Source: Euwallacea fornicatus
Taxonomy: Eukaryota > Arthropoda > Insecta > Coleoptera > Curculionidae
Reading direction: 5' to 3'
NCBI RefSeq assembly: GCF_040115645.1
Contig: NW_027096009.1
Coordinates: forward strand, 372,001 to 436,000
DNA: 64,000 bases
A program made the translations under genes and the position numbers. The notes beneath the pieces were generated by a model. That model saw only the letters and a program-made list of their open reading frames with translations. It ran no database searches and was not told the DNA's origin. Shown in pieces: positions 54,556 through 64,000 of the stretch (positions are counted from its first letter, which is position 1; each line of letters starts with the position of its first letter).

Positions 54556-56044
54556 TAACTTCGGTAAATTAGGACCAAATTTGTTAAACAAAGTGTCAAA
54601 TTAATCAGCTCGACGAGATCTTTAAAATAACACAACACATCATGATTGCATCTTGATGAATTTCCATGAAAAATAGTACTTTATGTGCTCAAACACACAA
54701 CTTTTGTGACTTTTCAAACTTTGAAGCTCGATAACTTCGGCAAATAAGGACCAAATTTGTTAAACAAAGTGTCAAATTAATCAGCTCGACGAGATCTTTA
54801 AAATGACACAACACATCATGATTGCATCTTGATGAATTTCCAAGACAAATAGTACTTTATGTGCTCAAACACAAAACTTTTGTGACTTTTCACACTTTGT
54901 AGATCGATAACTTCGGCAAATGAGACCCAAATTTGTTAAACAAAGTGTCACATTAATCAGCTCGACGAGATCTTTAAAATGACACAACACATCATGATTG
55001 CATCTTGATGAATTTCCAAGACAAATAGTACTTTATGTGCTCAAACACCCAACTTTTGTGACTTTTCAAACTTTGAAGCTCGATAACTTCGGCAAATTAG
55101 GACCAAATTTGTTAAACAAAGTGTCAAATTAATCAGCACGACGAGATCTTTAACATAACACAACACATCATGATTGCATCTTGATGAATTTCCATGAAAA
55201 ATAGTACTTTATGTGCTCAAACACACAACTTTTGTGACTTTTCAAACTTTGAAGCTCGATAACTTCGGCAAATTAGGACCAAATTTGTTAAGCAAAGTGT
55301 CAAATTAATCAGCTCGACGAGATCTGTAAAATGACACAACACATCATGATTGCATCTTGATGAATTTCCATGAAAAATAGTACTTTATGTGCTCAAACAC
55401 CCAACTTTTGTGACTTTTCAAACTTTGAAGCTCGATAACTTCGGTAAATTAGGACCAAATTTGTTAAACAAAGTGTCACATTAATCAGCTCGACGAGATC
55501 TTTAAAATGACACAACACATCATGATTGCATCTTGATGAATTTCCATGAAAAATAGTACTTTATGTGCTCAAACACACAACTTTTGTGACTTTTCAAACT
55601 TTGAAGCTCGATAACTTCGGCAAATAAGAACCAAATTTGTTAAACAAAGTGTCACATTAATCAGCTCGACGAGATCTTTAAAATGACACAACACATCATG
55701 ATTGCATCTTGATGAATTTCCATGAAAAATAGTACTTTATGTGCTCAAACACACAACTTTTGTGACTTTTCAAACTTTGAAGCTCGATAACTTCGGCAAA
55801 TAAGAACCAAATTTGTTAAACAAAGTGTCAAATTAATCAGCTCGACGAGATCTTTAAAATGACACAACACATCATGATTGCATCTTGTTGTATTTCCAAG
55901 ACAAATAGTACTTTATGTGCTCAAACACACAACTTTTGTGACTTTTCAAACTTTGAAGCTCGATAATTTCGGCAAATAAGAACCAAATTTGTTAAACAAA
56001 GTGTCAAATTAATCAGCTCGACGAGATCTTTAAAATGACACAAC

Positions 56045-57480
56045 ACATCATGATTGCATCTTGATGAATTTCCAAGACAAATAGTACTTTATGTGCTCAA
56101 ACACACAACTTTTGTGACTTTTCAAACTTTGAAGCTCGATAACTTCGGCAAATTAGGACCAAATTTGTTAAACAAAGTGTCAAATTAATCAGCACGACGA
56201 GATCTTTAAAATAACACAACACATCATGATTGCATCTTGATGAATTTCCATGAAAAATAGTACTTTATGTGCTCAAACACAAAACTTTTGTGACTTTTCA
56301 CACTTTGTAGATCGATAACTTCGGCAAATGAGACCCAAATTTGTTAAACAAAGTGTCAAATTAATCAGCTCGACGAGATCTTTAAAATGACACAACACAT
56401 CATGATTGCATCTTGTTGAATTTCCAAGACAAATAGTACTTTATGTGCTCAAACACCCAACTTTTGTGACTTTTCAAACTTTGAAGCTCGATAACTTCGA
56501 CAAATTAGGACCAAATTTGTTAAACAAAGTGTCAAATTAATCAGCACGACGAGATCTTTAACATAACACAACACATCATGATTGCATCTTGATGAATTTC
56601 CATGAAAAATAGTACTTTATGTGCTCAAACACACAACTTTTGTGACTTTGCAAACTTTGAAGCTCGATAACTTCGGCAAATAAGAACCAAATTTGTTAAA
56701 CAAAGTGTCAAATTAATCAGCTCGACGAGATCTTTAAAATGACAAAACACATCATGATTGCCTCTTGATGAATTTCCAAGACAAATAGTACTTTATGTGC
56801 TCAAACACCCAACTTTTGTGACTTTTCAAACTTTGAAGCTCGATAACTTCGGCAAATTAGGACCAAATTTGTTAAACAAAGTGTCAAATTAATCAGCACG
56901 ACGAGATCTTTAACATAACACAACACATCATGATTGCATCTTGATGAATTTCCATGAAAAATAGTACTTTATGTGCTCAAACACAAAACTTTTGTGACTT
57001 TTCACACTTTGTAGATCGATAACTTCGGCAAATGAGACCCAAATTTGTTAAACAAAGTGTCAAATTAATCAGCTCGACGAGATCTTTAAAATGACACAAC
57101 ACATCATGATTGCATCTTGATGAATTTCCAAGACAAATAGTACTTTATGTGCTCAAACACCCAACTTTTGTGACTTTTCAAACTTTGAAGCTCGATAACT
57201 TCGGCAAATAAGGACCAAATTTGTTAAACAAAGTGTCAAATTAATCAGCTCGACGAGGTCTTTAAAATGACACAACACATCATGATTGCATCTTGATGAA
57301 TTTCCAAGACAAATAGTACTTTATGTGCTCAAACACCCAACTTTTGTGACTTTTCAAACTTTGAAGCTCGATAACTTCGGCAAATTAGGACCAAATTTGT
57401 TAAACAAAGTGTCAAATTAATCAGCACGACGAGATCTTTAACATAACACAACACATCATGATTGCATCTTGATGAATTTC
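56045..57480 (+). repeat. 11-monomer repeat, copy 1 (period 1936 bp)
   Basis: Matches 57981-59416. Shared private states are ATGACAAAACAC (56741 and 58677) and GAGGTCTTT (near 57256 and 59192). The units include TTGTTGAA, CTTCGACAAATT and TTTGCAAAC classes also present in the 45-mer. A GATAATTTCGG change just upstream (near 55968) is private. Confidence 0.88.
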
Positions 57481-57980
57481 CAAGACAAATAGTACTTTAT
57501 GTGCTCAAACACACAACTTTTGTGACTTTTCAAAATTTGAAGCTCGATAACTTCGGCAAATTAGGACCAAATTTGTTAAACAAAGTGTCAAATTAATCAG
57601 CTCGACGAGATCTTTAAAATGACACAACACATCATGATTGCATCTTGATGAATTTCCAAGACAAATAGTACTTTATGTGCTCAAACACCCAACTTTTGTG
57701 ACTTTTCAAACTTTGAAGCTCGATAACTTCGGCAAATAAGGACCAAATTTGTTAAACAAAGTGTCAAATTAATCAGCTCGACGAGGTCTTTAAAATGACA
57801 CAACACATCATGATTGCATCTTGATGAATTTCCAAGACAAATAGTACTTTATGTGCTCAAACACCCAACTTTTGTGACTTTTCAAACTTTGAAGCTCGAT
57901 AACTTCGGCAAATTAGGACCAAATTTGTTAAACAAAGTGTCAAATTAATCAGCACGACGAGATCTTTAACATAACACAAC

Positions 57981-59416
57981 ACATCATGATTGCATCTTGA
58001 TGAATTTCCAAGACAAATAGTACTTTATGTGCTCAAACACACAACTTTTGTGACTTTTCAAACTTTGAAGCTCGATAACTTCGGCAAATTAGGACCAAAT
58101 TTGTTAAACAAAGTGTCAAATTAATCAGCACGACGAGATCTTTAAAATAACACAACACATCATGATTGCATCTTGATGAATTTCCATGAAAAATAGTACT
58201 TTATGTGCTCAAACACAAAACTTTTGTGACTTTTCACACTTTGTAGATCGATAACTTCGGCAAATGAGACCCAAATTTGTTAAACAAAGTGTCAAATTAA
58301 TCAGCTCGACGAGATCTTTAAAATGACACAACACATCATGATTGCATCTTGTTGAATTTCCAAGACAAATAGTACTTTATGTGCTCAAACACCCAACTTT
58401 TGTGACTTTTCAAACTTTGAAGCTCGATAACTTCGACAAATTAGGACCAAATTTGTTAAACAAAGTGTCAAATTAATCAGCACGACGAGATCTTTAACAT
58501 AACACAACACATCATGATTGCATCTTGATGAATTTCCATGAAAAATAGTACTTTATGTGCTCAAACACACAACTTTTGTGACTTTGCAAACTTTGAAGCT
58601 CGATAACTTCGGCAAATAAGAACCAAATTTGTTAAACAAAGTGTCAAATTAATCAGCTCGACGAGATCTTTAAAATGACAAAACACATCATGATTGCCTC
58701 TTGATGAATTTCCAAGACAAATAGTACTTTATGTGCTCAAACACCCAACTTTTGTGACTTTTCAAACTTTGAAGCTCGATAACTTCGGCAAATTAGGACC
58801 AAATTTGTTAAACAAAGTGTCAAATTAATCAGCACGACGAGATCTTTAACATAACACAACACATCATGATTGCATCTTGATGAATTTCCATGAAAAATAG
58901 TACTTTATGTGCTCAAACACAAAACTTTTGTGACTTTTCACACTTTGTAGATCGATAACTTCGGCAAATGAGACCCAAATTTGTTAAACAAAGTGTCAAA
59001 TTAATCAGCTCGACGAGATCTTTAAAATGACACAACACATCATGATTGCATCTTGATGAATTTCCAAGACAAATAGTACTTTATGTGCTCAAACACCCAA
59101 CTTTTGTGACTTTTCAAACTTTGAAGCTCGATAACTTCGGCAAATAAGGACCAAATTTGTTAAACAAAGTGTCAAATTAATCAGCTCGACGAGGTCTTTA
59201 AAATGACACAACACATCATGATTGCATCTTGATGAATTTCCAAGACAAATAGTACTTTATGTGCTCAAACACCCAACTTTTGTGACTTTTCAAACTTTGA
59301 AGCTCGATAACTTCGGCAAATTAGGACCAAATTTGTTAAACAAAGTGTCAAATTAATCAGCACGACGAGATCTTTAACATAACACAACACATCATGATTG
59401 CATCTTGATGAATTTC
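57981..59416 (+). repeat. 11-monomer repeat, copy 2
   Basis: Second copy of 56045-57480. It diverges at about 59417, where CATGAAAA replaces CAAGACAA. Between the copies lies a further CAAGACAA/CACCCAAC stretch with an extra GAGGTCTTT unit (near 57784). Confidence 0.88.
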
Positions 59417-62259
59417 CATGAAAAATAGTACTTTATGTGCTCAAACACACAACTTTTGTGACTTTTCAAACTTTGAAGCTCGATAACTTCGGTAAATTAG
59501 GACCAAACTTGTTAAACAAAGTGTCAAATTAATCAGCTCGACGAGATCTTTAAAATGACACAACACATCATGATTGCATCTTGATGAATTTCCATGAAAA
59601 ATAGTACTTTATGTGCTCAAACACACAACTTTTGTGACTTTTCAAACTTTGAAGCTCGATAACTTCGGCAAATAAGAACCAAATTTGTTAAACAAAGTGT
59701 CAAATTAATCAGCTCGACGAGATCTTTAAAATGACACAACACATCATGATTGCATCTTGATGAATTTCCAAGACAAATAGTACTTTATGTGCTCAAACAC
59801 CCAACTTTTGTGACTTTTCAAACTTTGAAGCTCGATAACTTCGGCAAATTAGGACCAAATTTGTTAAACAAAGTGTCAAATTAATCAGCACGACGAGATC
59901 TTTAACATAACACAACACATCATGATTGCATCTTGATGAATTTCCATGAAAAATAGTACTTTATGTGCTCAAACACACAACTTTTGTGACTTTGCAAACT
60001 TTGAAGCTCGATAACTTCGGCAAATAAGAACCAAATTTGTTAAACAAAGTGTCAAATTAATCAGCTCGACGAGATCTTTAAAATGACACAACACATCATG
60101 ATTGCCTCTTGATGAATTTCCAAGACAAATAGTACTTTATGTGCTCAAACACCCAACTTTTGTGACTTTTCAAACTTTGAAGCTCGATAACTTCGGCAAA
60201 TTAGGACCAAATTTGTTAAACAAAGTGTCACATTAATCAGCTCGACGAGATTTTGAAGATGTCACAACACATCATGATTGCATCTTGATGAATTTCCAAG
60301 ACAAATAGTACTTTATGTGCTCAAACACAAAACTTTTGTGACTTTTCACACTTTGTAGATCGATAACTTCGGCAAATGAGACCCAAATTTGTTAAACAAA
60401 GTGTCACATTAATCAGCTCGTCGAGATGTTTGAGACGTCACAACAAATCATGATTGCATCTTGATGAATTTCCATGAAAAATAGTACTTTATGTGCTCAA
60501 ACACAAAACTTTTGTGACTTTTCACACTTTGTAGATCGATAACTTCGGTAAATTAGGACCAAATTTGTTAAACAAAGTGTCAAATTAATCAGCTCGACGA
60601 GATCTTTAAAATAACACAACACATCATGATTGCATCTTGATGAATTTCCATGAAAAATAGTACTTTATGTGCTCAAACACACAACTTTTGTGACTTTTCA
60701 AACTTTGAAGCTCGATAACTTCGGCAAATAAGGACCAAATTTGTTAAACAAAGTGTCAAATTAATCAGCTCGACGAGATCTTTAAAATGACACAACACAT
60801 CATGATTGCATCTTGATGAATTTCCAAGACAAATAGTACTTTATGTGCTCAAACACAAAACTTTTGTGACTTTTCACACTTTGTAGATCGATAACTTCGG
60901 CAAATGAGACCCAAATTTGTTAAACAAAGTGTCACATTAATCAGCTCGACGAGATCTTTAAAATGACACAACACATCATGATTGCATCTTGATGAATTTC
61001 CAAGACAAATAGTACTTTATGTGCTCAAACACCCAACTTTTGTGACTTTTCAAACTTTGAAGCTCGATAACTTCGGCAAATTAGGACCAAATTTGTTAAA
61101 CAAAGTGTCAAATTAATCAGCACGACGAGATCTTTAACATAACACAACACATCATGATTGCATCTTGATGAATTTCCATGAAAAATAGTACTTTATGTGC
61201 TCAAACACACAACTTTTGTGACTTTTCAAACTTTGAAGCTCGATAACTTCGGCAAATTAGGACCAAATTTGTTAAGCAAAGTGTCAAATTAATCAGCTCG
61301 ACGAGATCTTTAAAATGACACAACACATCATGATTGCATCTTGATGAATTTCCATGAAAAATAGTACTTTATGTGCTCAAACACCCAACTTTTGTGACTT
61401 TTCAAACTTTGAAGCTCGATAACTTCGGTAAATTAGGACCAAATTTGTTAAACAAAGTGTCACATTAATCAGCTCGACGAGATCTTTAAAATGACACAAC
61501 ACATCATGATTGCATCTTGATGAATTTCCATGAAAAATAGTACTTTATGTGCTCAAACACACAACTTTTGTGACTTTTCAAACTTTGAAGCTCGATAACT
61601 TCGGCAAATAAGAACCAAATTTGTTAAACAAAGTGTCACATTAATCAGCTCGACGAGATCTTTAAAATGACACAACACATCTTGATTGCATCTTGATGAA
61701 TTTCCATGAAAAATAGTACTTTATGTGCTCAAACACACAACTTTTGTGACTTTTCAAACTTTGAAGCTCGATAACTTCGGCAAATAAGAACCAAATTTGT
61801 TAAACAAAGTGTCAAATTAATCAGCTCGACGAGATCTTTAAAATGACACAACACATCATGATTGCATCTTGATGAATTTCCAAGACAAATAGTACTTTAT
61901 GTGCTCAAACACACAACTTTTGTGACTTTTCAAACTTTGAAGCTCGATAACTTCGGCAAATAAGGACCAAATTTGTTAAACAAAGTGTCAAATTAATCAG
62001 CTCGACGAGGTCTTTAAAATGACACAACACATCATGATTGCATCTTGATGAATTTCCAAGACAAATAGTACTTTATGTGCTCAAACACCCAACTTTTGTG
62101 ACTTTTCAAACTTTGAAGCTCGATAACTTCGGCAAATTAGGACCAAATTTGTTAAACAAAGTGTCAAATTAATCAGCACGACGAGATCTTTAACATAACA
62201 CAACACATCATGATTGCATCTTGATGAATTTCCAAGACAAATAGTACTTTATGTGCTCA
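59417..62259 (+). repeat. Partial re-copy of 45-mer material
   Basis: From about 59508 the order resembles 53700 onward (offset 5808, 33 monomers). After one extra TAAGAACC monomer (59580-59760) it follows 54204 onward at offset 5984 (34 monomers), including the divergent cassette at 60188-60539 and GTTAAGCAAAG at 61273. The private GATCTGTAAAATG of 55321 is absent here (61290-61330), so this copy was made from, or gave rise to, a version without that change. Confidence 0.82.
60188..60539 (+). repeat. Divergent two-monomer cassette, copy 7 of 7
   Basis: Same pair, 34 monomers after copy 6, the last one in the window. Confidence 0.93.
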
Positions 62260-63300
62260 AACACACAACTGTTATGACTTTTCAAACTTTGAAGCTCGAT
62301 AACTTCGGTAAATTAGGACCAAATTTGTTAAACAAAGTGTCAAATTAATCATCACGACGAGATCTTTAAAATAACACAACATATCATGATTGCATCTTGA
62401 TTTAATTTCCATGAAAAATAGTACTTTATGTGCTCAAACACACAACTTTTGTGACTTTTCAAACTTTGAAGCTCGATAACTTCGGCAAATTAGGACCAAA
62501 TTTGTTAAACAAAGTGTCAAATTAATCAGCACGACGAGATCTTTAAAATAACACAACATATCATGATTGCATCTTGATGAATTTCCATGAAAAATAGTAC
62601 TTTATGTGCTCAAACACACAACTTTTGTGACTTTTCAAACTTTGAAGCTCGATAACTTCGGCAAATAAGGACCAAATTTGTTAAACAAAGTGTCAAATTA
62701 ATCAGCTCGACGAGATCTTTAAAATGACACAACACATCATGATTGCATCTTGATGAATTTCCATGAAAAATAGTACTTTATGTGCTCAAACACACAACTT
62801 TTATGACTTTTCAAACTTTGAAGCTCGATAACTTCGGTAAATTAGGACCTAATTTGTTAAACAAAGTGTCAAATTAATCAGCTCGAGGAGATTTTTAAAA
62901 TAACACAACACATCATGATTGCATCTTGATGAATTTCCATGAAAAATAGTACTTTATGTGCTCAAACACCCAACTTTTGTGACTTTTCAAACTTTGAAGC
63001 TCGATAACTTCGGCAAATTAGGACCAAATTTGTTAAACAAAGTGTCAAATTAATCAGCACGACGAGATCTTTAAAATAACACAACATATCATGATTGCAT
63101 CTTGATGAATTTCCATGAAAAATAGTACTTTATGTGCTCAAACACACAACTTTTGTGACTTTTCAAACTTTGAAGCTCGATAACTTCGGCAAATTAGGAC
63201 CAAATTTGTTAAACAAAGTGTCAAATTAATTAGCTCGACGAGATCTTTAAAATAACACAACACATCATGATTGCATCTTGATGAATTTCCATGAAAAATA
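62260..63300 (+). repeat. Higher-divergence monomer stretch
   Basis: Several changes seen nowhere else, or almost nowhere else, cluster here: CAACTGTTATGAC (62270), a 1-bp insertion giving TTGATTTAATTTCC (near 62400), CTTTTATGAC (near 62803), GGACCTAATTTG (near 62850), CTCGAGGAGATTTTTAAAA (near 62884, BglII lost) and TTAATTAGCTCG (near 63230). CATATCATG, rare elsewhere, occurs in three units. It looks less homogenised than its flanks. Confidence 0.8.
62300..62476 (+). repeat. 177-bp insertion monomer
   Basis: The only monomer longer than 176 bp. TTGATGAATTTCC is replaced by TTGATTTAATTTCC. It also carries CATCACGACG with CATATCATG, a class seen near 22576, 32430, 38414 and 43694. Confidence 0.93.
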
Positions 63301-64000
63301 GTACTTTATGTGCTCAAACACCCAACTTTTGTGACTTTTCAAACTTTGAAGCTCGATAACTTCGACAAATTAGGACCAAATTTGTTAAACAAAGTGTCAA
63401 ATTAATCAGCACGACGAGATCTTTAACATAACACAACACATCATGATTGCATCTTGATGAATTTCCAAGACAAATAGTACTTTATGTGCTCAAACACACA
63501 ACTTTTGTGACTTTGCAAACTTTGAAGCTCGATAACTTCGGCAAATAAGAACCAAATTTGTTAAACAAAGTGTCAAATTAATCAGCTCGACGAGATCTTT
63601 AAAATGAAACAACACATCATGATTGCCTCTTGATGAATTTCCAAGACAAATAGTACTTTATGTGCTCAAACACCCAACTTTTGTGACTTTTCAAACTTTG
63701 AAGCTCGATAACTTCGGCAAATTAGGACCAAATTTGTTAAACAAAGTGTCAAATTAATCAGCACGACGAGATCTTTAACATAACACAACACATCATGATT
63801 GCATCTTGATGAATTTCCATGAAAAACAGTACTTTATGTGCTCAAACACACAACTTTTGTGACTTTTCAAACTTTGAAGCTTGATAACTTCGGTAAATTA
63901 GGACCAAATTTGTTAAACAAAGTGTCACATTAATCAGCTCGACGAGATCTTTAAAATGACACAACACATCATGATTGCATCTTGATGAATTTCCATGAAA
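63301..64000 (+). repeat. Right-end monomers, last one partial
   Basis: From about 63340 the order returns to the CTTCGACAAATT, TTTGCAAAC, AAATGAAACAAC, GCCTC and GCTTGATAAC series known from 23.9-24.5, 35.9-36.5, 41.2-41.7, 45.1-45.6, 49.1-49.6 and 53.0-53.5 kb. GAAAAACAGTAC near 63825 is private and loses ScaI. The last monomer, 63885-64000, is cut by the window edge, so the array continues to the right. The window also starts exactly in phase, so it continues to the left too. Confidence 0.88.

Larger units (their letters stand above)
48099..55705 (+). repeat. 45-monomer higher-order repeat, copy 2
   Basis: Repeats 40179-47785 at +7920. Private differences in this copy include GTGATCTTTAAAATG near 52152, which removes a BglII site, and ATGACTCAAC near 53576. 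The copies are about 99.9% identical by eye, much closer than random pairs of monomers in the array, which implies a very recent event. Confidence 0.93.
12668..62299 (+). repeat. 282 consecutive monomers of exactly 176 bp
   Basis: Unit starts at 12668 and 62300 are 49,632 bp apart, which is 282 x 176. Spacings between rare markers checked across the interval (for example the GTTAAGCAAAG and ACCAAACTTG variants) are all exact multiples of 176. Only substitutions are seen in the stretch. Confidence 0.9.
1..64000 (+). repeat. 176-bp satellite DNA array, 363 complete monomers plus a partial one
   Basis: The start motif TAACTTCGG recurs at 1, 177, 353, 529 and onward every 176 bp to 63885. Counting 363 x 176, minus five 1-bp deletions, plus one 1-bp insertion gives 63,884, which is exactly where the last monomer begins, so nothing is inserted anywhere. 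All units run in the same direction. The first monomer has 58 G or C of 176 bases (33%). Most units carry AGATCT (BglII, unit positions 61-66), TCATGA (85-90) and AGTACT (ScaI, 120-125). Monomers differ mostly by single substitutions at recurrent sites. Known: satellites of about 150-180 bp in megabase arrays are typical of plant and many animal centromeres. Inferred: this is centromeric or pericentromeric. The family is not recognised. No stretch of the window holds a supportable gene. Confidence 0.98.

Noticed and set aside
1..64000. CRISPR array
   Set aside because: The repeats are 176 bp and contiguous, with no unique spacers between short direct repeats, and there are no cas genes.
1..64000. 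Transposon, retroelement or viral insertion inside the array
   Set aside because: Monomer phase is kept from base 1 to 64000 apart from six single-base changes, so there is no room for an inserted element, and no terminal repeats or coding remnants are seen.
1..64000. Telomeric or ribosomal spacer repeat
   Set aside because: No TTTAGGG/TTAGGG runs and no rRNA-like sequence; the repeat unit is long and AT-rich, unlike rDNA spacer subrepeats next to rRNA genes.
1..64000. Identification as a named plant centromere family (for example the Arabidopsis 178-bp, Brassica CentBr, rice CentO, maize CentC or soybean CentGm families)
   Set aside because: The unit does not match what I recall of these families. 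Only a database search of the monomer could assign it, with a high-identity full-length hit as support.
1..64000. Inverted orientation blocks within the array
   Set aside because: Every monomer start was found on the plus strand in phase; no reverse-complement units were seen.
1..64000. BglII-region variants as tRNA-like or polymerase III box elements
   Set aside because: No A or B box consensus pair and no cloverleaf potential at the right spacing were found in the monomer on either strand.

Overview
The whole 64,000-base window is one uninterrupted head-to-tail array of a 176-bp satellite repeat, about 33% GC by hand count of the first monomer. Taking TAACTTCGG as the first base of each unit, there are 363 complete monomers (1-63884) and a partial one (63885-64000), all in the same orientation. 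I see no gene, tRNA, rRNA, transposon, telomere repeat or non-satellite spacer. Tandem DNA on this scale, with nucleosome-sized AT-rich units, points to a eukaryotic centromeric or pericentromeric region. A flowering plant is my best guess from unit length and composition, but I do not recognise the family and cannot name the organism.

Length is almost invariant. Only six monomers differ from 176 bp: five share the same net 1-bp deletion (all before 12,668) and one near the right end carries a 1-bp insertion. From 12,668 to 62,299 there are exactly 282 x 176 bp. Variation is almost entirely substitutional, concentrated at about a dozen diagnostic positions whose states travel together as recognisable monomer classes.

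Layout. (1) About 1-15,400: monomer classes shuffled into overlapping copies with periods of 1583 bp (9 monomers), 4574 bp (26) and 3871 bp (22); all five deletion monomers are here and trace the copying. (2) About 15,400-23,200: a mosaic with weaker local order that contains the first copy of a distinctive two-monomer cassette. (3) About 23,200-28,300: a 15-monomer (2640-bp) higher-order repeat with no difference seen between its copies. (4) About 28,300-40,200: 12-monomer (2112-bp) and 22-monomer (3872-bp) duplications. (5) About 40,200-55,700: two copies of a 45-monomer (7920-bp) unit, itself built of 22- and 23-monomer halves, with four differences seen over 7.6 kb. (6) About 55,700-62,200: an 11-monomer (1936-bp) repeat, then a further partial copy of the 45-mer material. 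(7) About 62,200-63,300: monomers with more private changes than elsewhere.

The picture is layered and recent amplification by segmental duplication and unequal exchange. Several exchange points can be located because they fall inside chimeric monomers. Function, if any, would be structural (for example a substrate for centromeric chromatin); nothing in the sequence proves that role.
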